Under the pieces are notes generated by a model. The model did no database searches. It worked only from the letters and a program-made list of their open reading frames with translations, and was not told the DNA's origin. The translations under genes were made by a program, and so were the position numbers. This document shows, in pieces, positions 1 to 7,850 of a stretch of 64,000 nt of DNA; the first letter of the stretch is position 1, and each line of letters starts with the position of its first letter. Origin of the DNA: CAZLMG01 sp964560765 (GTDB lineage Bacteria > Bdellovibrionota_B > Oligoflexia > Oligoflexales > CAZLMG01); contig CAZLMG010000003.1 in assembly GCA_964560765.1 (NCBI GenBank), positions 124,001 through 188,000 on the forward strand, given 5' to 3'.

Positions 1-1
1 A

Positions 2-1222
2 ACAAGTCCCAGCTTCACTTTGCAGACCCCCCTACAGGCCGCCACGCAGATACCGATCGTCGTTAAAATCTGTGACGACGACCCGATTGCAGGCTCCATG
101 GAGGATGCCGATTTCTATCGCTATCAGCGTCACATTCTCGATCTGAATGATCGACCGATCGATATCTGCTTTCGCTTTGGCCAGGAGCAACAGTTTAGCG
201 ATGATTTTGCAGCCCACTTAAGTACACGCTTGGCAGCAGCGAAGGCAAGTGCCACTGAGGACCGTGACTTTGTTTTCGTGGTGCTCTTTCACCAGCTATT
301 TAGCCGTGAGTTTCAGCAGGTGCATGCGGCCATTGCTGGACGGCTGACCGAATTAGGTTCGACGGAACGGAATGCCATCTCTCCGCGCTTGGTGGGCTCT
401 TTGGTGTACACTGCGGATACGATATTTAAGCCAACAGCTCTCCAATCGCAGCACGTCATTTGGTGCCCTCAGGAATTGCTGACCCCTCAAGGACTCCCGG
501 CTAATTCCCTATTCAATCAGAACTGCGTGACCGCGCAACCCTTCGAACTCGACCTGCGCGTCATCAATTTCGTGGCGCCCATGGGAGCCTTTCCCTCGCG
601 ACAACGCTACAACGAGTACGTGGATAAGTACGGCGATGCAGGTCTGGCAAAGAAACCGTCGGTGCGCTTCCTCTCAGTCCCCACGGGCCCATCATCACTG
701 CAGGAAAGCGGCCAAACTGTTACTTTTTTCGATAACCAACGCTACACGATCCCACAGGGGGAAAAAGTTCGTGTCTGCTTTGATCGATTGGGGCGGGAAG
801 CAGCACATTATCGCATTCGTCCGGCAACGTTTGGGTCTGACGATCCGTCGTTGGGTATTGCTGAGGCCAGCGTACTTTGGATGGAGAGTGCAGACGCTGA
901 TGCCGAATATCGGATCGGGCTCGCGTGGGACTACCCTTTTATCGCTCAGGTCCAATACGAAGCTGCCGTTATCGGTAACGTCGGCCCTGTAACATTTCCG
1001 GTACCTTTTCAACGTAATCGCACCACGTACGAGCGTCTCGGGGATGCTGTTTGGACAACCCAGTCCTGGCGCTTTGGCGAGAACCTACAACACTGTTCGG
1101 CGTACTGCGATCATCCCTATTTTGACGAAGCGGGCACCTATCAGATCCAGGGATCTTGGTCTTCCTATAACTCCGCTTCTTGCCCTGCACCAAACGCTCC
1201 CACCTACCCGGGGGCGAGTTGA
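2..1222 (+). CDS. Unknown protein, 5' end outside the window
   Basis: The reading frame is open from the first in-frame codon, and the first possible start inside the window is a TTG at 20 with no SD, so the gene most likely begins upstream. About 400 residues are visible. There is no membrane segment. Cysteines are scattered, with a Cys-rich C-terminus (two Cys in HCSAYC near residue 360, another near 385), which suggests an exported, disulfide-bonded protein. I recognise no domain. It is followed after one base by a beta-barrel gene, then by a helical-repeat gene and a TonB/AgmX-like gene in the same direction, so it probably belongs to a trans-envelope complex resembling the Glt/Nfs machinery of myxobacteria. 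That role is inferred from neighbours only. Confidence 0.7.
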   Translation, partial: TSPSFTLQTPLQAATQIPIVVKICDDDPIAGSMEDADFYRYQRHILDLNDRPIDICFRFGQEQQFSDDFAAHLSTRLAAAKASATEDRDFVFVVLFHQLFSREFQQVHAAIAGRLTELGSTERNAISPRLVGSLVYTADTIFKPTALQSQHVIWCPQELLTPQGLPANSLFNQNCVTAQPFELDLRVINFVAPMGAFPSRQRYNEYVDKYGDAGLAKKPSVRFLSVPTGPSSLQESGQTVTFFDNQRYTIPQGEKVRVCFDRLGREAAHYRIRPATFGSDDPSLGIAEASVLWMESADADAEYRIGLAWDYPFIAQVQYEAAVIGNVGPVTFPVPFQRNRTTYERLGDAVWTTQSWRFGENLQHCSAYCDHPYFDEAGTYQIQGSWSSYNSASCPAPNAPTYPGAS

Positions 1223-1223
1223 A

Positions 1224-1937
1224 ATGCGTGACAGTGCTCCATTTCATAGTCTCTTCCGATTGCTGGTACTGGCCGCCCTTCTGCAAGGCGCAGCAGCACT
1301 CGCCAATCCCCTGCAGAGTGCCAGCATTGTCGAAGAGGTGCTAAGTCAAACCTCGTCGCCGCATGCCTTTGATTGGCGTCGATCCTTGCTGGAAATTCGA
1401 GGCGGCTATGGCTTTGTCCATGAAGCGAACAATTTTGAGAATGAAGCCTTTGCTCTCGGAGTAAGCATTCCTTCGCTATATGGCTCGTCACTGCGCGTGA
1501 ATATTCGCCGGGTCAATGTCTATAGCACCAGCTCCAGCCGCATGCTAGGCCGAACACCATTTCAGCAGGCGGCGCAGCTCACTCGCTATGAATTAGGGAT
1601 TGGCGCTGGCTATTACCTCCTCGAGGGCCGCGCCTTCTCGCGTTTAAGTCCGGTGGTCGCGGATCTAGAGTTCACGCTCTCGGGCGTTGTTGGACTGCAC
1701 TACAACCACGAGAATGCGGGGCGATTGCCAAAGTTCGGCGATCGCCCAAAACTCTATGTTGGACAGGAGCGAGCCTATTCAAAACTGACCTGGGAGTTGG
1801 GACTAGAATGGGTCGTCTACTTTCCGTCCGCCCTCGGTATCATGCTTGAAATGCAGTACCAGACGGCACCAGGAACGGATTCGGCACTCAGCGACTGGTG
1901 GTACTTTTCGGGAGGCATGCTTTGGAGCATTCAATAG
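1224..1937 (+). CDS. Outer-membrane beta-barrel protein
   Basis: The product has 237 residues. The ATG at 1224 follows the previous stop by one base, with a GGGGGCGAG SD-like stretch before it; longer in-frame starts would run far into the upstream gene. Residues 1-27 form a signal peptide ending ALA before NPLQ. The mature part has alternating aromatic/polar strands with Gly-Tyr turns (RGGYGFVHE, GIGAGYYLLEG, VVGLHYNHENAG, YFSGGMLWSIQ) and ends close to the C-terminus with aromatic residues, as outer-membrane barrels do. It recalls the myxobacterial-type outer-membrane barrels that accompany gliding or spore-coat export complexes (GltA/GltB, NfsB). The barrel is likely; the specific family is inference. 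Confidence 0.75.
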   Translation: MRDSAPFHSLFRLLVLAALLQGAAALANPLQSASIVEEVLSQTSSPHAFDWRRSLLEIRGGYGFVHEANNFENEAFALGVSIPSLYGSSLRVNIRRVNVYSTSSSRMLGRTPFQQAAQLTRYELGIGAGYYLLEGRAFSRLSPVVADLEFTLSGVVGLHYNHENAGRLPKFGDRPKLYVGQERAYSKLTWELGLEWVVYFPSALGIMLEMQYQTAPGTDSALSDWWYFSGGMLWSIQ

Positions 1938-3742
1938 CAAGGCGTTCGTCCGATCCGAAACGATGGTTGGTGGTCCTTGCGACCATGCTCGCCACGGCCG
2001 CACCAGCAGCAGCCGACAGGAGCGATCTAGAAAAAGCGCGCCAACTCCTCGAAGACGGTCATCTTGCCGAGGCCTCGAAAATATACGGTACAGTATCTTC
2101 CAACTCGTCTGAGTTTCTCGATCGCCTGTTGGACACAGCCCGCTGGCACTTGCTACAGAATGATGCCCAAGAGAGTTTTCGCACCCTGGAAATCATCCGC
2201 CGCCTCGGACTGCAGGAACAGGTGGCCGATTTCGATTATCTGCGCGCCCTCGCCATCACCAGAGCCCGGGGATGCGCTCTGGATCTCCCCATTGAAAAGC
2301 CAGAACATAAACTTCTCCTGCGGGCGCATATCCTGCGCTTTCCGCAGCGCTATTACTCACGTGGCTATCGAGCCGATCCGAGTGCTTCGGCGCGTGCTGG
2401 CCGCCATCAAACACACCTCGCAGGACACCAGACCCATTTTCTGACCGACATTCCTAACTTGAAGATTCTCGTCGGCCGCGGCTGCCGGGTTGGCCGGTCC
2501 GATTTAGCGAACCAAGAACGGTCACAGACCGTGGAATTTGAAACGTTAAAGGAATGGTATGAAGGCTACTATGCTGACCTTGCCGAAACTCACTCTGCCG
2601 TTGCCTTGCGCCTTCTCGAGTTAGCGATCGCGAAGGAGGATCGCGCCTTGCAAAGCGAAATTCTGCGCCAGTTCAACCACCGATCTGCGGACCTATGGCG
2701 TAAGACTCCCGAGCCTGAACGCACCTTTGTCTGGGGCAACCTACTGCGCCACGAGTTGCTGCTAGCCGGTCCTTACGGGCGCGAACAAGCTGAGCTGCGC
2801 GATCTAGTCATCAATATTATTCTTAGCAACGATCAAGAAGATGTAGCTCCCTGGATCGCACTCCTGAAATTGGAAGAACTGAGCGCCGAGCAGCAGCATG
2901 CCCTATTCTCGCATCTTCTGCGGATCGAGACGCTGCCGCATCGCGCGTATATCCTGTATCAGAAGGCGCGTCTCTCGGCGGTTAGACAGGAGATCCAAGA
3001 GGCATTGGGCACGCTGCAACAACTTCTCATGTTTGGGGCATCGGAACAGGATCCTGAAGTTCAACAGGCATCGATTGAGTTGGTGGTCGATATCTTTCGC
3101 GAATTTCGCTTTGACGATACGTTGCTGGGAGCCATGCAAGCCGCGGTTCCGGTCGGCTTGTGGCCGCAAGTGTTTCGTCCAACCCTATTGGACGAGGCCT
3201 TGGCAGGGTCCCGTAAGGGCTATGCGCAGATTCGCACGGCCGCGTTGACCGCAAAGCGTTGGCGATCCTTGCGCTTGCAAAGCGACGAAGAGGCTATTCT
3301 GGAGGCCATGGCGCGGCGCGACACCCCTGCAGTTCGCAAGCATCTGCAATCCTGGATGCGCGATAACCAGCTCGGTGCTGGTCGTCTGCGTTTCATACAA
3401 GACATTGCCAATCGTGCGATTGGCATATCGCCTGACGAGCGACGACGGGTTCAGCCGCTATTGAACGAATTTGATCGTGTGGCGGAGACCTTTCTCGCAC
3501 GCGGACAACGTCAACAAGAGCTATTGGCTTTGCGACATACGCTCGCGACTGTCGATAACAATCGACTAACTCTGGGGCAAACGGCGCCAAGTTTCGGCGG
3601 AGTTGTTGCCGGGCAAGTCGATCTGTCGCGGCGCATGCGCATCGCAAGTCCTTATGTATGGGAGACCCCCGCGCGGCTGCCTTTGCGCGACCTATTGCTG
3701 ATGCCAGAAAAAGCTACAAATCGTGCATGGCAGTTACGATAG
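1922..3742 (+). CDS. Periplasmic helical-repeat (TPR-like) protein
   Basis: The product has about 606 residues. The best start is TTG at 1922, because GGGAGG at 1910-1915 lies six bases upstream; it overlaps the end of the barrel gene by 16 bases, implying translational coupling. A GTG at 1898 is possible but lacks an SD. Residues about 12-34 are a signal peptide (RRSSDPKRWLVVLATMLA... AAA). The rest is almost wholly alpha-helical, with TPR-like pairs such as DLEKARQLLEDGHLAEASKIYG near the start and ILYQKARLSAVRQEIQEAL in the middle. A periplasmic helical-repeat protein between a barrel and a TonB-like protein matches the gene order of Glt/Nfs-type clusters (GltC/NfsC), which is the basis for the proposed scaffold role. 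Confidence 0.75.
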   Translation: MEHSIARRSSDPKRWLVVLATMLATAAPAAADRSDLEKARQLLEDGHLAEASKIYGTVSSNSSEFLDRLLDTARWHLLQNDAQESFRTLEIIRRLGLQEQVADFDYLRALAITRARGCALDLPIEKPEHKLLLRAHILRFPQRYYSRGYRADPSASARAGRHQTHLAGHQTHFLTDIPNLKILVGRGCRVGRSDLANQERSQTVEFETLKEWYEGYYADLAETHSAVALRLLELAIAKEDRALQSEILRQFNHRSADLWRKTPEPERTFVWGNLLRHELLLAGPYGREQAELRDLVINIILSNDQEDVAPWIALLKLEELSAEQQHALFSHLLRIETLPHRAYILYQKARLSAVRQEIQEALGTLQQLLMFGASEQDPEVQQASIELVVDIFREFRFDDTLLGAMQAAVPVGLWPQVFRPTLLDEALAGSRKGYAQIRTAALTAKRWRSLRLQSDEEAILEAMARRDTPAVRKHLQSWMRDNQLGAGRLRFIQDIANRAIGISPDERRRVQPLLNEFDRVAETFLARGQRQQELLALRHTLATVDNNRLTLGQTAPSFGGVVAGQVDLSRRMRIASPYVWETPARLPLRDLLLMPEKATNRAWQLR

Positions 3743-4211
3743 TCAATTTAGGATGGTTTCCTTGCATCAAGCTAGACTCATGCTTGCGGTCACTTTGCTC
3801 CTCTGGAGCAAGACCATTGGCCCAGAGACCGTTCCTATTCGCAAAATTACCGCGAAGAATGAACTCGCTTCTGCGGCAGATCCTCCTGCAAAAACAGCCA
3901 AGGCCACGGGTAAACCGCAATTTGAACCAACGGAGTTCGGCGAAGCCGAGCGGCGTGCTTTTCTGGCAGCGTTTCGGCGGCAGTCGGATCTGACGCTTGT
4001 GCCTTGCCTGCAAAAGGAATTACCAGGCCCTGCCAGTCGCAGCGTCCGCGCCCGTTTAACCAAGTTTGGAAAACTAGAAATGATTCGAAGTCTGAGCGGT
4101 GAGCCGCTCGCCACCTGCATGCAGGCGGCGATTCAGGAGATGCGCTTTGAACACCTAGGCGAGCAACTGACCACTCCATGGATAGAAGTTACCTGGCGCA
4201 TCGATTGGTGA
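3723..4211 (+). CDS. AgmX/PglI- or TonB-like C-terminal domain protein
   Basis: The product has up to 162 residues. GTG 3723 overlaps the previous gene; ATG at 3753 or 3780 is also possible and none has a clear SD. A hydrophobic stretch (LMLAVTLLLW, about residues 19-28) is a signal peptide or anchor, followed by an Ala/Lys/Pro-rich linker. The C-terminal ~85 residues follow the AgmX/PglI pattern: a helix ending in VPCLQKEL, a strand SVRARLTKFGKL, a Cys-containing helix LATCMQAAIQEMRF, and a final strand IEVTWRIDW. In myxobacteria this domain occurs in GltG/GltJ-like proteins that span the periplasm. It converges tail to tail, with no gap, on the lipoprotein gene that follows. Confidence 0.68.
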   Translation: MHGSYDSQFRMVSLHQARLMLAVTLLLWSKTIGPETVPIRKITAKNELASAADPPAKTAKATGKPQFEPTEFGEAERRAFLAAFRRQSDLTLVPCLQKELPGPASRSVRARLTKFGKLEMIRSLSGEPLATCMQAAIQEMRFEHLGEQLTTPWIEVTWRIDW

Positions 4212-5048
4212 TCAGTCCGCAGGGCACGTCGCATTGGCGTCGCCTTCCCAACAAATCTCATCGCCGTTCTCTTTCAGGTATTTTCCTGTATCAGCGGCAT
4301 CATTCCAGGTGATACGGCCAATGGCGTCGTTTCCTGGGTTTCGGTCGACAGTTACCGAGTTATCATCTCCCGTCTTGTTGATCTCGATGAATCCGCCCAG
4401 AAGCCAACCATCCCCCGCGTCTTTTGCTAGCTCAATCTTACGGCTAGTTGCCGTTGCATCCACCATATCGTAAGTAACGAGCAAGCCCTCGACGTCGTCT
4501 GCCGGTTGCTTTGGATCATAAATGGTCCACGCACCCTTGTTACCGTCGCTCTCCGTCGTTCCGGTCATGAAGGTGAAATTATCACAGCAGCCATCGCTGT
4601 TCGCTGGGTCGAGTGTCACCTGCATGACCCAAGATACGGATTCGTTCAGTTGCTTGACGGCGCTCAGATGAATGTCATAGTCCTTGCCGCCTTGCGCTGC
4701 AGAATAATTCCAGTGATACGCCCCATCCGAAAAGGTTGCATCAGCGTCAAGTGCAGATTTGAGCGCAGCTGCAGGTACTGCCATCGCGGCAAACGCAGCG
4801 ATGGAGGTTAACAACAGGGCCCCTTGCGCTTCGATCTTATTGCTGCTTACTAAGCCATAGGCTGACTGCGTCAACCCCAGGCTTAATCCCAGTTCGATAG
4901 AACCTGCCGGCGGAATGCTTGGCGCTGAGGCTGCTACTCCCCCCGTGGAGGTCGTGCTCGATGACTCCTCGGCGGTATCGACGGTGTCACGCTTGCCACA
5001 CGATACCGCCTGCAAACAAACTAAGACGAAAGCTCCGAATTTCCGCAT
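4212..5048 (-). CDS. Lipoprotein of unknown function
   Basis: The product has 278 residues. The ATG at 5048 has AAGGGG six bases before it. The N-terminus MRKFGAFVLVCLQAVSC is a short lipoprotein signal, with Cys17 as the likely lipidated residue. A Ser/Thr-rich linker follows, then a segment with helical Ala-rich character (ALLLTSIAAFAAMAVPAAAL, residues about 77-96). The C-terminal half is rich in Asp, Gly, Asn and Trp with a CC pair (DGCCDNF), suggestive of a beta-sandwich. No family was recognised. It follows the kinase gene on the same strand across a 112-base AT-rich gap, so it may be separately transcribed. Confidence 0.72.
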   Translation of the reverse strand: MRKFGAFVLVCLQAVSCGKRDTVDTAEESSSTTSTGGVAASAPSIPPAGSIELGLSLGLTQSAYGLVSSNKIEAQGALLLTSIAAFAAMAVPAAALKSALDADATFSDGAYHWNYSAAQGGKDYDIHLSAVKQLNESVSWVMQVTLDPANSDGCCDNFTFMTGTTESDGNKGAWTIYDPKQPADDVEGLLVTYDMVDATATSRKIELAKDAGDGWLLGGFIEINKTGDDNSVTVDRNPGNDAIGRITWNDAADTGKYLKENGDEICWEGDANATCPAD

Positions 5049-5160
5049 GGTCGTATCCCCTTACTTGGAATCTCCCCGCTAGAAACGGGGCATAGAAGAC
5101 TATCGACCGCCAGTTTAGAAACTGTAGATATTTGATATTTTTGCTTATATATTTAACGTG
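5049..5160 (-). promoter_or_regulatory. AT-rich leader with two small hairpins before the lipoprotein gene
   Basis: This gap separates the kinase stop from the lipoprotein start. It has an AT-rich tract (about 5126-5160), a CAGTTT/AAACTG inverted repeat (5111-5124) and a CCCCG/CGGGG stem with a seven-base loop (5074-5090). It probably carries the lipoprotein promoter and a structured 5' leader. No poly-T follows either stem, so neither looks like a classical terminator. Confidence 0.3.
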
Positions 5161-6873
5161 TTAGGGCTGAGAATCTGGGTGGGGCAAAAAGACAAGCGTC
5201 TGGCAACCGCGCCCAACTTCATGCGCCGCCCAGATTCGCCCGCCCAGTCGTTGCACAAAATCCCGACAGAGATATAAGCCCATTCCCCGAGGAATCTGGC
5301 GGGCTGGATCAAACACGGCATTGATTTCATCGGCGGCCAATCCACTGCCGCGGTCTTCAACCACAATACGAAATCCATCGCCGGCTCGATGGAACGCTAC
5401 GTAAACCGTGCCCCCAGCAGGGCTAAACTTGATGGCGTTGATAAGCAAGTTCCGAAGGATCACGCGCAGCGCATTTACATCCGTTCTGACAGGGTCGACA
5501 ACCTGCGACATCACCTGGACTTTGACGCCTCTAGCATTGATGAGAGGACGGAGAAATTGTGCGACATCGCTGGCAACAGCTTCTGGCTGAACGTCTCCCA
5601 GAACCTTCGGCTGCAACCCTAGCTCACTCTTCGCCCAGTCTAAAATCTCACCGATGAACTCGATACTGTTGCGAGCATTGCTGCGAATGCCTTCCGCCAC
5701 TTGCGTTGCTTTGTCGTTCTGAATCATGGAGCTTTCGTCGATCAGCCTTTGCGCACTCATCGCCACTTGAATGAGATTCTCTTGCATGTCGTGACCGAGT
5801 ACCGCGAAAATCTTAGTGCGTAAGCGATTACTTTCTTCAAGGTTTGCCTCTACCATTTTCCGTAAAGTAATGTTCTTGAAAGTGACGAGAGTGCCCACCC
5901 TTCCGCTATGCACCTCATTCAATCCACGCCTGACTACTTCATACCACTCACCATTTTTGCGAAACTCTACAGCCAATGCAGGTTCTGCACCTTCGAGAAA
6001 CTTGAGATCCGCTACTTCTTGGCCGAGCCGCTGCATGCTTTGACCAAGCATTGATTTATCGATCCCAAGCAGCTCACGTACCGGTCGATTAAAATCCACT
6101 AGGCGCTGCCCATCGTCAAACACCAGATAGACATCACCTGTATGATCCAGAATGTAACTGCGGGCAAAGGGAATGACATCGACCATGGCGTGCCGAGCAA
6201 TAACCCAAACCATGGTACTTGCAGTAAAGAGCAATAGTGTCGGCGTGATCTGCAGATAGCGGAATTCAGGCATAGCCGTGACCGCAAAGGCGTCACCGAT
6301 AAATGGAATCAAGATCGCAAGAACGAAGAGCCCGTTTCGAGCACGATGGTGAGCGTTCATTTCTCTAGCAGACGTCAGGATCAGAAACAGCGCCACAATC
6401 ACCGTCAGCCGAGCATGCCAATTGTGCACAACAAACCAAGGCCCATTCTCAAATGCCAGCAACTGATACCCACCCCAGTCAAAAGATCTGTAGCCACCGA
6501 TCAGCAGTTCATACTTGGATGGATGCAGCGTCAAATATAGGGATATAGCGGGAACGGAACAAATTGCGCCCCAGACCCATTTTGACCACGGTTGGCGGTC
6601 CCGGTACGCGGTCGCCATGGCTAGAATTGTCAGCGGTAAAAGAATGGGTGCGATGAACTTAATGCGATTGAGCAGAATCTTTGCTTCCAGATCGGGAGCA
6701 TGAAAGATGAAGACCGCGCTGGCTGCCCATAGGCCAGCGAGCAGGCAGAAAAGACCAACTGGCAACACCGTAGGTCGCCGCCAATACCGCAGACAATATA
6801 GCCCCGCCCCCAGCAGCAGCACTGCTGCAACTCCGTGCAAGAAATGAATAGTGACGACCAAGGATGATGCCAT
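5161..6873 (-). CDS. 7TM-PAS sensor histidine kinase
   Basis: The product is a membrane histidine kinase of 570 residues. ATG 6873 has a weak SD (GGGA). Residues 1-230 carry about seven hydrophobic segments, resembling the HisKA_7TM sensor type. A PAS-like domain follows (about 240-335, ending in VTFKNITLRKM). The dimerisation helix carries His361 in LGHDMQENLIQ, and the ATPase domain shows the N box NLLINAIKFS (about 475-484), the G1 box DRGSGL and the G2 box GMGLYLC. It should autophosphorylate on His361. No response regulator gene is adjacent, so the partner lies elsewhere. It is divergent from the solute-binding protein gene, 179 bases away, whose product could be its periplasmic ligand carrier; that link is speculative. 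Confidence 0.9.
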   Translation of the reverse strand: MASSLVVTIHFLHGVAAVLLLGAGLYCLRYWRRPTVLPVGLFCLLAGLWAASAVFIFHAPDLEAKILLNRIKFIAPILLPLTILAMATAYRDRQPWSKWVWGAICSVPAISLYLTLHPSKYELLIGGYRSFDWGGYQLLAFENGPWFVVHNWHARLTVIVALFLILTSAREMNAHHRARNGLFVLAILIPFIGDAFAVTAMPEFRYLQITPTLLLFTASTMVWVIARHAMVDVIPFARSYILDHTGDVYLVFDDGQRLVDFNRPVRELLGIDKSMLGQSMQRLGQEVADLKFLEGAEPALAVEFRKNGEWYEVVRRGLNEVHSGRVGTLVTFKNITLRKMVEANLEESNRLRTKIFAVLGHDMQENLIQVAMSAQRLIDESSMIQNDKATQVAEGIRSNARNSIEFIGEILDWAKSELGLQPKVLGDVQPEAVASDVAQFLRPLINARGVKVQVMSQVVDPVRTDVNALRVILRNLLINAIKFSPAGGTVYVAFHRAGDGFRIVVEDRGSGLAADEINAVFDPARQIPRGMGLYLCRDFVQRLGGRIWAAHEVGRGCQTLVFLPHPDSQP

Positions 6874-7052
6874 GAAATCCCAATGCTGTGATGACGCAAG
6901 CCAATTACAAACAGGAATTCATTGTACCAGATCCTTTCCCCATGTTTCGGACAGCAAACCCTTGTCCAGACGATTTCAGCAGCGCCAAAAGTTGACCGTT
7001 GCAGCACAGGTAGGATATCATTTATTTTCAATATTTATGGGAGGTTACATTT

Positions 7053-7823
7053 ATGCTCACCCACTTTCGCTGGCTCGTGCCATCGCTTGCGATCTTGATG
7101 GCCCAGTCCGCATCTGGCGACGTTGTGTCACTGCGTGCCGACAACTGGTGCCCTTTCAATTGCGATCCTAAATCTTCAACTCCGGGATACATGATCGAGA
7201 TTGCAAAGGCAGCGCTCGAAGCGAACAAGCACTCCGTTGACTACCAAACTCTTAATTGGGCACGTGCAGTCAGCGAAACCCGTAACGGAGCCTTTGTCGG
7301 TATCGTCGGCGCAGCCCGTGGTGACGCGGAAGATTTTGTTTTCCCGGATGTGACCCTTGGTCGTTCACGATCTTGCTTCTTCACCAAAGCAGACGGAAAA
7401 TGGCAATTCAAAAATCTCGCGTCCCTCGACACGATCATTGTCGGCATCATCAAGGATTACTCATACGAAGATGAGTTTGATAAGTACGTTGCCACCCACG
7501 CCAAGGACACCAAACGCGTTGATGCCGTTGGCGGCGATAACCCCCTTGAGCTGAACTACAAGAAGCTGCAAGCCGGCCGCATTGGGGCCTTGATTGAGGA
7601 GGAGAGTGTTCTTAAGAACTTCATGAACGAGAAAAAGCTTGACGCCGGCACCGTGCGCAACGCTGGCTGCGTTAAAGAAGATGATCTTTACATCGCTTTC
7701 TCGCCAAAGAACCCAAAGTCCAAAGAGTATGCAAAAGCAGTTACCGATCAGGTAAACGCCATGCGCAAGGACGGCTCTTTGGGCAAACTGCTCGCAAAGT
7801 ACGGATTGAAGGACTGGAAGTAG
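7053..7823 (+). CDS. Family 3 periplasmic solute-binding protein
   Basis: The product has 256 residues. The ATG at 7053 has GGGAGG nine bases upstream (7039-7044). Residues 1-22 are a signal peptide ending ASG. The mature protein has the SBP_bac_3 layout: an opening strand with WCPFNC, then GYMIEIAKAALEANKHSVDYQTLNWARAV (lobe 1), a hinge and second lobe around VGIIKDYSYEDEFDKY, and a closing KYGLKDW helix. Proteins of this family bind amino acids or similar small solutes. No ABC permease or ATPase gene is near. The gene sits alone between two sensor kinases, so a sensing role instead of uptake is possible. It ends at a strong shared terminator. Confidence 0.87.
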   Translation: MLTHFRWLVPSLAILMAQSASGDVVSLRADNWCPFNCDPKSSTPGYMIEIAKAALEANKHSVDYQTLNWARAVSETRNGAFVGIVGAARGDAEDFVFPDVTLGRSRSCFFTKADGKWQFKNLASLDTIIVGIIKDYSYEDEFDKYVATHAKDTKRVDAVGGDNPLELNYKKLQAGRIGALIEEESVLKNFMNEKKLDAGTVRNAGCVKEDDLYIAFSPKNPKSKEYAKAVTDQVNAMRKDGSLGKLLAKYGLKDWK

Positions 7824-7830
7824 CCGAAAG

Positions 7831-7850
7831 GGCGGCCTAGGCCGCCTTTT
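7831..7850. terminator. Bidirectional rho-independent terminator
   Basis: A perfect GGCGGCC-TA-GGCCGCC stem is followed by TTTT on the plus strand and by C-TTT on the minus strand. It ends transcription of the solute-binding protein gene and, in reverse, of the CheA-like kinase gene, whose TAG stop codon (7837-7839) forms part of the hairpin centre. Confidence 0.85.

Noticed and set aside
636..1012. Overlapping open frames on both strands inside the first gene
   Set aside because: They have no SD and no protein-like character, and they lie wholly inside a well-supported gene.
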